From assembly GCA_015680685.1 (NCBI GenBank), contig MNCI01029393.1, forward strand, positions 153,385 through 217,384: a stretch of 64,000 bases of DNA, given 5' to 3'. The stretch comes from Gnetum montanum. Lineage: Eukaryota; Streptophyta; Gnetopsida; Gnetales; Gnetaceae. Below are positions 1 through 10,622 of this stretch, piece after piece (position 1 is the stretch's first letter; every line of letters starts with the position of its first letter). The notes under the pieces are model-generated. The model worked only from the letters and a program-made list of their open reading frames with translations, searched no databases and was not told the DNA's origin. Made by a program: the position numbers and the translations under genes.

Positions 1-1320
1 ATCTAACAATGATTCCTTGAGGCTTTTCCAAGCTTTCCCAAAATCATAATCATGTTCATACAAATTAGCAAAATCACCCATACCTTTTACATGAGGCACA
101 TTGATATTCACCACATGCACCCTAATCAACCCATCAATTACCACATTGCCTTTCCCACTTTTGTGTTTAAGCACAAAATTAAACTCCTATAATTATGCAA
201 CTCACTTCATGCATTTAGCACTCAACTTTTTTTGGGAACTGAGGAATTAAAGTGCTTTGTAGTCTGTCATCAAAGTAAACTCCTTGGGTAATAAGTAATG
301 CCTCCAATGCTTGATTACTTGAAGAATAACATGCAACATCTTCTCATATATGCTATATTTTTACCTTAACTCATTCAACTTTTCTAAAAAGAAAGTAACA
401 TGCCTATCTTCTTGTAAAAGAATTGCTCCAATGGCAAGTCCACTTGCATTCATCTCCACTCGAAAAAGCTTATGGGAATTTGTTATTGCAAACACCAATT
501 CACTAGTTATTTTTACCTTCAACAAGTCAAAGATCCTTTGGTTTTCATCACACCACCTAAAATCTTTATTCTTCTTTAGCAAAGCAAGCATAGGTTAAGA
601 AATATCACTAAACGTTTTTATGAACCTCTAATAAAATCCTACTAAACCAAGAAATTATCTTACCTTCCTAATATATATAGGATTTGGCTAATCTTTAATA
701 GCCCTCACCTTGGTAGCTTCCATCCAAATTTGATTTTTAAAAACCACATGTCCCAAATATGTGATCTTGCTCTTGAAGAAATGACTTTTCTTCACATTGA
801 TCACTAAATGTACCTCCTCCAATTTCAGACGTACTATACTCAAGTGATCCAAGTGCTCCTCCTCATTAGAGATATAAACCAAAATACCCTTAAATAAGAC
901 AATACAACACTTACCAATCATTTCTTTGAGTACATCATGCATCAAAATCATTAATATAGTAGGTGCATTTGTGAGTTCAAGTGGCATTATTGATCACTCA
1001 AAAAATCTATTTGGTATTTTGAAAGTTTTCTTTCATTTATCACTAGGCTTAATCTAAATTTGATGGTAACCACCTTTTAAATCAATTTTTCTGATAAGGA
1101 CATTGAGGATATCATCCATGCTTAGAATAAGAAACTTGTATCTCACTATTATCTTATTCACTACCCTTGAACCAGCGAAAACTCTCCATTTGTCACTATC
1201 CTTCTTTGGTACAAGCACTATTAGAATTACACAAGGTGATATGAATTTCCTCATGAAGCCATTTGCAAGTAACTCCTCTACTTACCTTTACAATTCTACC
1301 TACTGATTTAGTGCCATTCG
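1..1320 (-). pseudogene. pol remnant: reverse transcriptase and RNase H of element K
   Basis: RT blocks are recognisable on the minus strand: PKKDSDKWRV and DLKGGYHQI near 1054-1254, MPLELTNAPT and FKSKITYLGHVV near 688-987. RNase H follows (FRVEMNASGLAIGAILLQED, 361-591), and the RNase H/integrase linker continues to the window edge (KHKSGKGNVV-like, about 50-150). The catalytic box that should read YVDDILVY reads LFKGILVY, so both active-site aspartates are lost. Frames are joined only across stops and frameshifts. The family role is copying element RNA into DNA; this copy cannot do so. Confidence 0.8.
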
Positions 1321-1880
1321 GTATGCTCTCTTATTTGGAATGATAACACTAGGGATGAAGTCAATTTGGTACTGTACATTCCTCATTGGTGCAAATCCAT
1401 CCAATTCCCCTTTGAACACCTTGAGAAATTTCTTCTTTAAGCCTAGCATACATGTTGGAAATTTTACCTAAACAACATCATGGTTAGAAGCATCAACTCA
1501 TATAATAACAAAACAATAACTAGTTTTATCATGTTTTTTTAATGTATTACCTCTCTCCTAGAAGGATTAAGGAAGCACTAAGTGAGGTTTGATGCTTCAC
1601 TTTTTTAGCTATTATAGGAATCAACTCATGGATTCCATTAGGTCTAGCTACACTTCATACATTTCTTACTCCATCAACTTGAGCCTCATTGTGAAAATTC
1701 TAGGGTCTTCTAATAATTACATTAGCATAATTAATTGATAGTACATCATATTTCACAACATCATGATAAATCTCAATTTTAAATTTCAAAACACATTAGT
1801 CTCTCACCTCTTGAGAGAAGTCTCTTAAGAACCAATGTAACTTGTAGGATTTAGGATGAGGATTTGTTACTAAATATAAT

Positions 1881-2702
1881 TGATGAGTAGCAAGTATATC
1901 CTATGCCCAACCATACGAATCACTAGTGTTCAATAAGAAATCTGATTGAATTTTGTAGGATTTAGCTCTCTAAGTGCACTGTGTCTAGGAGATGAATCTA
2001 CAAATCATGATCATTATCTTCTCAGTTCCAGTTGTGAGGTGCAAGTGTATGGTTAAGTGTAATTGAGGCATTTGATTTTTATTATTTCAGTTACCTAAGT
2101 GCTAGAAAATAGAGTAATGAATGTTTAATTAATCTAATTAGTCTAATAACTAACTATCACTTAACTAATCCTAACATAAGCATCCATTCTCCCTTTTCGT
2201 ACACATCCTGAACTTGTTGCAATGCTACTAGGTTACCAAGCATTAGGTGCTACTGGGATTACCAAGCATTAATATATGCTCAAAGTGGTCGTGTTTATGT
2301 TCGTTATTTAATCAATATTAATTAATTAATTAGAATTTGTTAAAGTAAAGTGCATGGATAATAAATGCATAAGAAAACATTAATCTATTCCAAGTGTTAC
2401 AAGGTTTGATTAGAAAAGCTCATCTTTATTATCATTCACACTAAGGTGCTCAAATACATTAGTGCTTGAATAAAGATCTGCACACTTCTTTAACTCCTAC
2501 TAGAGGCACTCAAAAAATATTCTTTCAAAAGGAAAAATTGCAAGAGCTTCACTACAGCTAATGGAAAGTTGTCATAAATGCGATGGGTAGAGACACATTT
2601 ATAGGCAATGATAGGGTGCCATGTCGGTGGGTACACATCAACATAGCAAACCCCATGTCAATGGGATCCCATCTACATGGCCTAACGACTCACACTTCAT
2701 CA
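1881..2702 (-). mobile_element. Solo LTR (Athila-like family) inserted in element K
   Basis: The 822-bp segment begins TGATGAGTAGCAAG and ends CTTCATCA, the terminal inverted repeat shared by the Athila-like LTRs elsewhere in the window. Its left end (AACCATACGAATCAC, about 1911-1925) closely matches the LTR ends at 33307, 38736, 52740 and 59932. Minus-strand orientation is shown by a TATAAATG box at 2603-2596. Flanking pentamers ATAAT (1876-1880) and CTAAT (2703-2707) differ at one base and look like a decayed TSD. Element K protease-like sequence lies directly outside it, so this is a solo LTR. Confidence 0.8.
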
Positions 2703-2860
2703 CTAATCTAGTAACTATTATTGATGAAATAATAGGTTCTTGGATTTCCCCATCAATCAAAATATGAACCCATGCCCTACAAAGCAAATATCTAGTCCTA
2801 ATTTGAAACAAGAATTTTCTTGCAAGAAGGTCTTTTCTATTCACATTCCCCATGAATGCA
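2703..2860 (-). pseudogene. protease remnant of element K
   Basis: Minus-strand frame 2638-2853 contains WVHILIDGEIQEPIISSIIV, which matches the pattern of a plant Ty3/gypsy retropepsin (hydrophobic-LID-G-x-T-x-NFI) with the Thr/Ser-His-Asn positions altered. The rest of the protease to RT linker would lie left of the solo LTR (about 1320-1880), where I see no clear frame. Confidence 0.5.
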
Positions 2861-2959
2861 CAAGAATTTAACTCAGTAACTTCCTTAATCTTTGGAGCAT
2901 TGAGATTAGCTCTTTGAAGATCTTGGCTTTATGTCTCCTTTGCTTCCATGGTTTTCATA

Positions 2960-4125
2960 TCCTTACTCTTGGTTACCTTGTAAAATGAACATTCCAATTA
3001 CTTGTGTCCCAATTTTGCAAATTTGAATCACTAAATCTTGGATGAGTTTTTGCCTTGATCCTTGCCTCCCTTGCCTTGATCCTTCTTGGCCTTTCCCTTC
3101 TCATCATCCTTCTTTGTCTTCTTATCATTCTTGTCTTTAGATTTGGACTTGAATCCTTTCTCTAATTTGGATCCCTTGTCCTTTTTCTTCGATGCTTGTT
3201 TGCTCCTGCTCCCAAATCCATTGAGTTTCTTTTCCATCTCTAGTGCCAAATTATAAGTCTCATCAAGAGTTTGTGGCTCACAGAATAATAACTCTTGCTA
3301 ATATGTTGTTTTCAGACTTTTAAGAAAAATTAAAGCTTATTCATATTCCTCCTAGTTTACCTTAGCTTGATGGAATAGTTCACAAAATTTGATGTAAAAC
3401 TCCTTGGCATCTTTGTCATCATGCCTAAGGAATTTCAACTTCATGATCATCTCTTGCCTCTGCTAAGACTATTTAAATTTTCTCCCCAACTTGTGCTTCA
3501 TCAAATTATAGTCCTTGATAGGTTGATCATTTTACTTTTCATAAGTTTGGGATTCTTTCTCCCACTAAGTAGAAACTATACCTTCTAATTTAGATTCAGT
3601 AATCTGTGCTCTTAATTGATTTGGTAGCTCTTCTAACTCAAAATGCCTATCAAGTGCCTTCAGCCAACTTGCAAAAGCATTAGTATCATCTACATCATTA
3701 AAAATCTTCAGTTCTACATACAGAAGTCTAGCAACATTTTTGAATGTTCTAGCATGCCTTCCTTCATCTTCATCATCAAGCTTGCTATCAGAAGAGTTTG
3801 ATGCCCGCAAGGAAGCTTTTGGAATTTTGATATGAGGATTTGGGTTCCCTCTCACTAGAATCCTTGGTTGATGGGTTCCTACACTCATATAGCTAGAATT
3901 TCTTTCATCATCATATGCTCCTCCTTCACTAGGCTAAGAAATTTCTTCATCACCATTTGAACATGAATGATCATCATCTCTATGAGTTTGAATATGGTTG
4001 GGACCTACATTTCGAGCTAGCTTAGTACTAATCTCATCCAATCATGAAACCATTAGTTAAAAGGAATACTTCATGCTCTCCATGTCTTTGTTTAAGACTT
4101 GAACTTGTTTCTTCTTAGGAACCAT
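2960..4125 (-). pseudogene. gag of element K, with lysine-rich region and zinc-knuckle relic
   Basis: A start codon at 4125-4123 opens MVPKKKQVQVLNKDMESMKY, about 55 bp after the PBS, a normal distance for gag. The longest clean stretch is 3565-3888, including an acidic segment and a capsid-like helical piece (FASWLKALDRHFELEELPNQ). Near 3031-3249 it becomes strongly lysine-rich (KDKNDKKTKKDDEKGKAKK). Near 2975-3010 is CFKFAKLGHK-stop-LEC, a broken CX2CX4HX4C nucleocapsid knuckle in which the second Cys is Phe. Stops interrupt the frame throughout. Confidence 0.7.
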
Positions 4126-4180
4126 CTAAAATTGATACAAAAATTCCATAACCAATTTCAAAGCAATAATTAACTTAACA

Positions 4181-4191
4181 CTCTGATACCA
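4181..4191 (-). other. Primer binding site, initiator-Met tRNA type
   Basis: The minus strand reads TGGTATCAGAG immediately inside the LTR end, the standard plant PBS complementary to the 3' end of initiator methionine tRNA. It fixes the orientation and the inner edge of the LTR of element K. Confidence 0.85.
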
Positions 4192-4195
4192 ATAA

Positions 4196-5063
4196 CATTA
4201 GAGTTGGGTCACTCTATTTACTTTAATCCTTCAAACACATATCCAATCCAGAATGTATGACGATAATTTAATTTGCTAGAAAAAAAACTAGCTATCTTCA
4301 ATTAATGCAAAGAAGATTACAAATTAGTTGTTCCACAACCCACAACAACACACTTACACACTCAACAATATTATAGAGCATGAGGTTCTACAACCACATA
4401 ATGATTATTCTCAATGTAAGGCATAATTGAATGAGATCTCTCCTACAAGTATAGGACTAGGATCCAAACACATACAAACTAAAAGCTACAATGGCCAAAC
4501 ACACAATTAACCATAGAGATGCACACACTCATGCAATCTCTCTCCAAAACTCTCATGTGCTCAACTCTCCATGCCTAAAAACCTAAAACACAGACAATAT
4601 TTGTTAAAATCAAACATAAGAACCCTAGGAAACCTTTCCCCAGGCTCAACTTAGAGATTCCCAACTATTTCTATCTTTTTCTTATATTTATTGATTGTTT
4701 CCAAACTTGGAAGTGCCAACTCATAACTTTTTGGAGTTGTATAGGATGTTTAGAGCTTCAACAAGTTGTCTTATTGTCATCTTGGACTCACAAATGAGAC
4801 ATTTCTTGGTTTTGGGAGATGTCTCCTCCTGGGATGAGATGTCTTCCCAGAGACATCTCTAGTATAGATGGGATGTGTCCCCTAGATGTCTCCTTTGTAG
4901 ATAAGATATCTTCTTTGGATCTGGGATGTCCCCTATGCAACACCACCTCTTGTCCAAGACATCTCTCTAACCTCCAAGATGTCTTCCCAACTTCCCAAAA
5001 CCTAGAAATGACCATTATAGGGATGTACAAGGCCATGGAAGAGGTGTCCCTACACCACTAACA
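4196..5063 (-). mobile_element. 5' LTR of element K
   Basis: About 868 bp, starting TGTTAGTGGTGTAGGGAC on the minus strand at 5063 and ending next to the PBS near 4196. The segment 4795-5000 is rich in GATGTC/GACATC words (for example GAGATGTCTTCCC and AGACATCTC), a degenerate direct and inverted repeat cluster in the expected U3 half. Open frames here on both strands are by-products of those repeats. The inner boundary is uncertain by a few bases because the terminal repeat has decayed. Confidence 0.7.
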
Positions 5064-5089
5064 TTCTTCTTGGGACTTCAAGTTGTCTA

Positions 5090-5400
5090 AAGAAAAAATA
5101 GGATATTCATATCCTACTCCAAATATGTTAAGAAGTCTCGAAGAAACATGGCATAGAGAATGCCAAGGAACTATTATTTCCATGAGTCCTTAAACCAAAC
5201 TATGTAAGGATGAACTAGGTAAGGACTTTGATGAAAAGTTAAGTAGAGGAATTATTGGTAGCTTGTTATATCTTATAGCTAGGAGGTCAGATATTCCTTT
5301 AAGTATGGTTATTTATGAAAGGTACCAATCCAAACCTAAGGAATCTTACTATATTGCTATTAATTTGGAAACTCCAAGTTATAAGAATCTAAGTGTTGCA
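5090..5400 (+). pseudogene. Ty1/copia reverse transcriptase C-terminal scrap
   Basis: Plus-strand frames give DFDEKLSRGIIGSLLYLIAR and RYQSKPKES, matching the copia RT pattern ending in Y-R-x-(M/I)-IGSLLYL-x-A-SRPDI and RFQ-x-x-PKESH. A less clear upstream piece (about 5110-5185) fits the preceding thumb region. Nothing of the rest of a copia element was found on either side. It begins close to the outer edge of element K, so K may have landed in it. Confidence 0.7.
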
Positions 5401-7780
5401 TTTTTTCCATACTTATTTATTGTTCATACTTCAATTTACACTACACTGGCATGTTGATTTATTATTTATGCCTTTTTTTTACAGCCTTATATTTAGCAAA
5501 ATATAGATTCAACAAAGTTGCCAACTGCCCTTTTGCCATTGCGTTCAATGAAAATAACTTGAAGTTTTCTTATAATATTATAATATTGCCTCAAATAAGT
5601 AGAGTTAGCATGAGAGAAAAAAACATGGTCTTCATCTTAAGAGCTCATAATCCATAAAATCTAGAGATACGTTCTTGTTAAGAAAGGTGAACCTATCTTC
5701 CATTTCCAATTTTGATGTGATACAAACTCAAGCTAAGATCAATTAACTTTATGACTACACCTAGCTAGAATATGATAGGTATAATATAGTGGTCTAATTG
5801 ACTTATGTATTTTAAATAAAGTCTTTTGTTACCTTTTACATTACACCAACTCTTCCTTAAAGCCTTCTATTTTTACTAATTTGTAGATGTACTTAAAATT
5901 ATGTTGCACTTCTTCTCAAGAAATATTACACTACTTCAACAATTGAATTTCCAGAAAATACTCTCTTCTATCTTCAAATAACTTCTTTAAATAATATAAT
6001 TTGTCCCGTTAGGATAATGTATACAAGGAAGTGACATAGAACTTGGCCTTCTAACAGGACCATGCTAATTCAGTTCGATTTGGAAATCAACCTACATAAC
6101 CAGGTGGTTAAATACATTGGATGGAACTTTGGATCCTATGTATTTATCTAGCGGTGCATGACAATTTACCAGTGTCATTTCCATTTTTAAAAACAGTTTT
6201 CTTTTTTTCTTTTCCCCTAAAATAAATCAGTTTCCTGATAATCCTTGAAACCGCCTGTTCTTCCCTGCAGAATTGTACTTTTCGAACCTCCTGTAACATG
6301 ACTTGCTTCCATTGAAGCATAATCAACTGAGGGTAGTTTCTCTTGCTAAAGAAGATGGAATACGTTTTGCCATCAGATATTCCATGCTTCCATCCGTCAT
6401 CTATTTGACTATTTTCCATGCATCCTCGGAAAACGAATTATTCACAGACTTATCAGTTTAATAGTTGTAAAACTCAGCCGCTGATAAAAAACAGTATCAC
6501 CACCATAAGTGAACAAAGTTATGAACGATAAGGACAGAAAACAGAGGGTTCCAGATTTCTGCAGAGAACTCAACGTCTGACTCTTTCCGTGGCCTAAATT
6601 TTTTTCATACATCTGTCACGACAGACGAGGGAACATGAATATAATTCCAGGGTTTTAGCTCAGTGCTCGGTCAAAATTGATCTTTTCAAAACAGTAGGTT
6701 GACGTATGCATGGATCACTTCATAACGTTGGCATTTAACACAGCATTTATTTATTGGCAGCCTTTAAACTGTAAAGGTAATAAACATACCATGCTACTGA
6801 ATCTTTTCTATCCTGCAGCGTTGGTAATTTAGATCTTCATTGAGGTATCATATCTGGGAATCAAGACATAAAACCAGTGCAATTTTCTGAACAATTTATG
6901 TTAGTATATTCAAGTTTAAAGTGCCATAGGAATATTTTACAAGCGAAAGCATTTTCTATCCTCATTCTCTAAGCATGGTTTCAGGAGGAGGAGGATTTGT
7001 GATTGAGCGAAAGCTTACCCTTTTGATTTGGAGAGAAAAATCTATGGATAAGGAAAAACTTATACCGGATTGAAACCCAGGTTTTACGAAATGAAAAACA
7101 AGCACCTTTACCATTATTCTAAATGATAATCCTTTCGAGTATCGTCGTGAGAAGTAATAATATTATTTACAGTAACGTTTTTACGATATTCTATGGTTGA
7201 ATCCATGATTTACGTTGTTGACGCATAGAATTTTTCACGAGAAATCTTAGTTTTAAGCCTGAACCCTGAAGGCATTGTAAATAATTCAAGCAGTTGTCCT
7301 TATACGGTAGAATTGTAATCGGTGATGGTAAACGAGGACGAAATAAAACAAGAACAGGCATAATTAAGAAAGATAGCGAACTGCCAAACAAAAAATGACC
7401 CACCAACAACGCAGCAACAGAATCTATTAAATAATTTGGTTGAACCAGTGAACTGCCTCTGATCCCAACAAGACAAAAAGGTATTGTACTCTTATTTGCA
7501 AATCTGAATCAGTTCTGGAAAATCACCACATAGATGGAGGCATAATATAAAAGTATAAACCATGCAAGGCCATACAGTTTTGATGATAGCATCTAAACCG
7601 ACTTTCACCAATGACCAAGATTTTATTGTCTGAGTACAAACAGAAGTGTTGAAATTATTTTGGCTGAGAAGAAAATCAACAACTACCCTTGCGTAAATAT
7701 CCAAACAAGCATCCACAGATAAGTTTTCCTTTCTCCATTCCAGCCCACTGAAACTATAGGTAGAAATGCTATTCATTTTC
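5401..7780. other. Intergenic, no supported gene
   Basis: No conserved domain is recognisable on either strand. The longest frame is a minus-strand 91-codon ORF (6144-6419, starting MENSQIDDGWKHG). It is lysine-rich towards the end and has no recognised motif or splice context. Base composition after about 6000 is less AT-rich and has more CpG than the retroelement blocks, suggesting low-copy DNA. I cannot exclude a non-coding exon or a short unrecognised gene. Confidence 0.4.
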
Positions 7781-7797
7781 TCTTACAGTGGATAGAT

Positions 7798-7803
7798 TTT
7801 TAT
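7798..7803 (-). terminator. Candidate polyadenylation signal of the host gene
   Basis: The minus strand reads AATAATAAAAATC, containing AATAAA, about 205 bp after the stop codon of the 352-codon ORF. This is a typical plant 3' UTR length. No transcript evidence is available. Confidence 0.35.
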
Positions 7804-8006
7804 TATTCTGAAACTAGCTTCTACCGGCACATACTTGGAGGTAACACTAAAACATTCCTCCATGTGTATACCCATATTATCTAATATTCTAATTTATAAA
7901 ACAGTAAAGCACCACCTATGCAACTCCAGAGAAGAGATCTCACCAGTAAAAAATTAAGAGATCCCACTTTGTTAATCCATGCATGCAGGAAATAGTTACT
8001 TGCAGT

Positions 8007-9065
8007 TTAGCCCAGACCCAGAAGTTTCCTCAGATCTCTAGTTGCAGATCTATCCACCCCATCCTTGTTTCTGAGAATCCTGTTGTTGGGTCTAATGGAA
8101 AATTTCGGCAAAGGAAGAGCACTAGGGTGAGGGGAAATGCAGAATCCAGAACTGACATAGCTATCTGAGTCAAAATCAACGGAAGACACAAATTTAGGTT
8201 CAGTAATACCCTCTGCAGATTTACGGCCACTCATCCCTGGCTGGGGAGGCTTTAAGAATCCACAGCCGTGTTCAGCTAAATTGCTTGCATCTTTAGAATT
8301 ATTGGCATCTGCGTTATGCATTGGTGACTTTCTTCCAGCAGAATCGATGCAAACTTTGATGTTTTTGGAATCCGTTTTTGTTGATGCTGATTCTGATTTC
8401 ATGTAGTTTAAGGAAAATTCAGATTTCTTTACACCAAGAGCTTTGGTTGAAGAATCAGAGCCCTGGATTAGACAACTGCTGCTTTTGCTGTTTCTCAAAA
8501 TGCTAGATTGACCCATGGCAATATTCTTACTAGGTTGTTTCTTTAGAACCCCATTGTTGGATTTGGCTTTCTTTTTCCCACCAATTTCATTATTAGGAGA
8601 AGTCCAAGACTGCATTCCATCTGTTCTTCCATCCATGTATTTTCCCTTGGAATCTTTAAATGTCTTATTGTTTCCTGAGGTGACAGGCTTCCTGCTGCCA
8701 GAAGTCTTAGTGAAAGGCATTAGAACTGGTATTTGAGAAAGATCAACAACAGGTGGTGTGCTAACAGTCCTCTGCAAGGAGGAGAATTGCCCACTGTAAA
8801 CTCCCCCGGCAGTAGCCAGACTAGAATAAGGATTGAATCCATAGACTTTGTTGTTATCATAATAGTGAGGTCTCCATGCAGGAACAATATCATTGGATCT
8901 GAATCCCTGATAAGTTCCCAGATCATAACTTCCCCTAGGAACAAAATTCATATTGAATTTCATGGTGCCCTTGTTGTTTGGACTCTGCAAAAGTCCCCCA
9001 TGGCCTTCCTGCCTATCTGGATGAGGAACCCAGTAATCCTGTGGAGCCAAAATTGTTGCAGCCAT
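8007..9065 (-). CDS. Probable host gene: PNRC-like proline-motif protein, 352 aa
   Basis: The only long clean ORF in the window, from ATG at 9065 to TAA at 8009-8007. The protein is low-complexity, Ser/Lys/Asn-rich and without membrane segments. Near the C-terminus it has SPHPSALPLPKF (residues 311-322) and ends DLRKLLGLG (344-352). This S-P-x-P-S-x-LP-x-P-x-F block followed by a (T)xDLRxLL tail resembles the PNRC short motif, which in animals binds nuclear receptors and the decapping/NMD machinery; similar C-termini occur in unannotated land-plant proteins. A role in mRNA decay is family-level inference only. The N-terminus (MAATILAPQDYWVPHPDRQE) also looks conserved. The whole CDS is one exon; a 5' UTR intron is possible. 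Codon content and CpG differ from the surrounding retroelements. Confidence 0.8.
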   Translation of the reverse strand: MAATILAPQDYWVPHPDRQEGHGGLLQSPNNKGTMKFNMNFVPRGSYDLGTYQGFRSNDIVPAWRPHYYDNNKVYGFNPYSSLATAGGVYSGQFSSLQRTVSTPPVVDLSQIPVLMPFTKTSGSRKPVTSGNNKTFKDSKGKYMDGRTDGMQSWTSPNNEIGGKKKAKSNNGVLKKQPSKNIAMGQSSILRNSKSSSCLIQGSDSSTKALGVKKSEFSLNYMKSESASTKTDSKNIKVCIDSAGRKSPMHNADANNSKDASNLAEHGCGFLKPPQPGMSGRKSAEGITEPKFVSSVDFDSDSYVSSGFCISPHPSALPLPKFSIRPNNRILRNKDGVDRSATRDLRKLLGLG

Positions 9066-9203
9066 GATTATACCAAGAATTCAGCAATAAAAACTTGCTC
9101 TAGTTAATTCCAATTTTAAGCCTACTGGCTAAGTTCAGGAGGGATTGGAGATCAAACATGCCTCTTCCAGGAAAACTATGCTCTTAACTAAAAACTGAAA
9201 CTG

Positions 9204-9512
9204 CTGAGAAAAGACAGGATATAATCATGGCAACGAACAAGAGAACAAGAAAGAAGATACTGATAATATCAGAGTCATTCTGCAATATTCTGAATACCCA
9301 GTTGGAAATCTTCGGTGTCTCTGCTACCATTCTGGACCCAACAAAATAGAAATCCTTATTAAGGAAATTAAACCAAGCAACAATTACCCTAAACACAAGT
9401 AATAATATTTAAATTTAATCCCAAACAGAGAAGACTTAGATTTAAAAAACAGTCAGACACCATCCATAACACATTTAAAGGTTCGTTGGAGAAAGAAAAC
9501 TAATCAACGTAC
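9204..9512 (-). other. Possible 5' UTR intron of the host gene
   Basis: On the minus strand a good donor (CTG/GTACGT at 9513-9507) is followed downstream by a pyrimidine-rich stretch ending CTTTTCTCAG near 9204. Removing it would join a leader exon starting near 9665 to the ATG-containing exon. Alternative acceptors lie within 15 bp. No transcript data. Confidence 0.3.
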
Positions 9513-9690
9513 CAGAGAGTTGCAGGCACCCCAAAATGAGAATTGAGACTCTCAGATTGAACACAGGAATGACAGGTGTGTTATGGGTTTCCCAGAATTT
9601 TACAGAACATTCAAAAGAACAAGAAGAATTTATCATCCATGATATTCCAAGAGTAGGCCGTGACCCAATGACAGACACCATGAGATTAAT

Positions 9691-9698
9691 TTTATAAA
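9691..9698 (-). promoter_or_regulatory. Candidate TATA box of the host gene
   Basis: The minus strand reads CCTTTATAAAATT about 630 bp upstream of the CDS start, in a GC-richer stretch (9700-9850). A start site around 9660-9670 would follow. Inference from sequence only. Confidence 0.4.
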
Positions 9699-9719
9699 GG
9701 CCGGTTCACCTAACTCTGC

Positions 9720-10589
9720 CGCCAATTCAATTTCAAGAATTGGACGGAGGCACGCTCACATGGCACGGACCGCCCCACAATTCTCCACCATGAATATTAC
9801 TGCATCGCGTCCTCTGCAACACGGCAACGGTCAAAGAAAGGACATTTCCAGATCTGGCTTTTTCTCCTCTTGCACCGCACATTTTTTTCTATCATTTCTT
9901 TTTAGGACATCTTCTGAGCATGATTGATATGTTGGGCAGTTTTCCCAAAAGTCAGGTAAAAGGCTGTGTCAAGACCTGCCGCTAAATGATTTTCTCTCCT
10001 CTCTCTTCCATTTGAAGGGAGTTTGTGTGGTGTGAATCTGCATAAAACAAAAATAGACTATTTTAAGCATGCATAAACATACAAAGAAATGATGTTTTAT
10101 CATCATCATCGCCAGCAATGGTTCTCTGTGGGTCCTTCCCGACCGGCCTTGTAAGGATATATTGGGAGGTCGTCGAACCTTTGTCACAAGCCTATCGACG
10201 CCTAGAAGGCTTTTGGTGTAGGTGGGCTATTTCGTCACAAAAAAGTAATATGTTACCTACCACATGGCTTGGTCTTGTGGTTGGTATTATTTCAAAAGTG
10301 CAAAAGTTTGATTTAAGATGATATCTTTCGTGATACAAGGGAGATGCATGCAAGATACCTATAAACTTCCCCTTGAATGTGTTTATAGTCTTTTCATGTC
10401 ACTAGAAAGATCAGGCTTCTCACCAGAAAAATCAGGTTGTGATTGATACAATTGCGTTTTGTAAGGGATTGTAACGGATGTACGTGGAATGTGGTGGTGT
10501 AATCAAAATTATGAATATATATATATTTAAGTCTTACAACTAACCTCATCTTTTAGTAGAATTTAATAGGAATATAACTATCTATTAAA
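9720..10589. other. Upstream intergenic DNA, nothing recognised
   Basis: The part adjoining the host promoter is GC-richer; from about 10330 it becomes AT-rich. Short frames at 9969-10187 (minus) and 10118-10321 (plus) overlap each other and show no motif. Confidence 0.4.
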
Positions 10590-10622
10590 TGAGAGGTAAC
10601 TCAAGTGGTTTTTTTTTATTGT

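Larger units (their letters stand above)
1..5063 (-). mobile_element. Chromovirus-like Ty3/gypsy element K, 5' portion, interrupted by a solo LTR
   Basis: Read on the minus strand the order is LTR (5063 to about 4196), initiator-Met-type PBS, gag, protease, RT and RNase H, running off the window at position 1. The gag-protease-RT-RNase H order and the PBS type fit the chromovirus branch of Ty3/gypsy. The body is split by an unrelated Athila-like solo LTR at 1881-2702. The 3' LTR lies outside the window. Many stops and frameshifts show it is dead. Lineage assignment beyond Ty3/gypsy is inference. Confidence 0.8.

Noticed and set aside
3031-3249. Lysine-rich 72-codon ORF as a nuclear protein gene
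   Set aside because: It lies in frame order within the gag of element K, just before the zinc-knuckle relic.
4819-5061. Overlapping ORFs on both strands with repeated Met/Pro/Cys words
   Set aside because: They arise from the GATGTC repeat cluster in the U3 of element K's LTR.
6144-6419. 91-codon minus-strand ORF in the intergenic region
   Set aside because: No motif, no splice context and no homolog recognised; length is compatible with chance.
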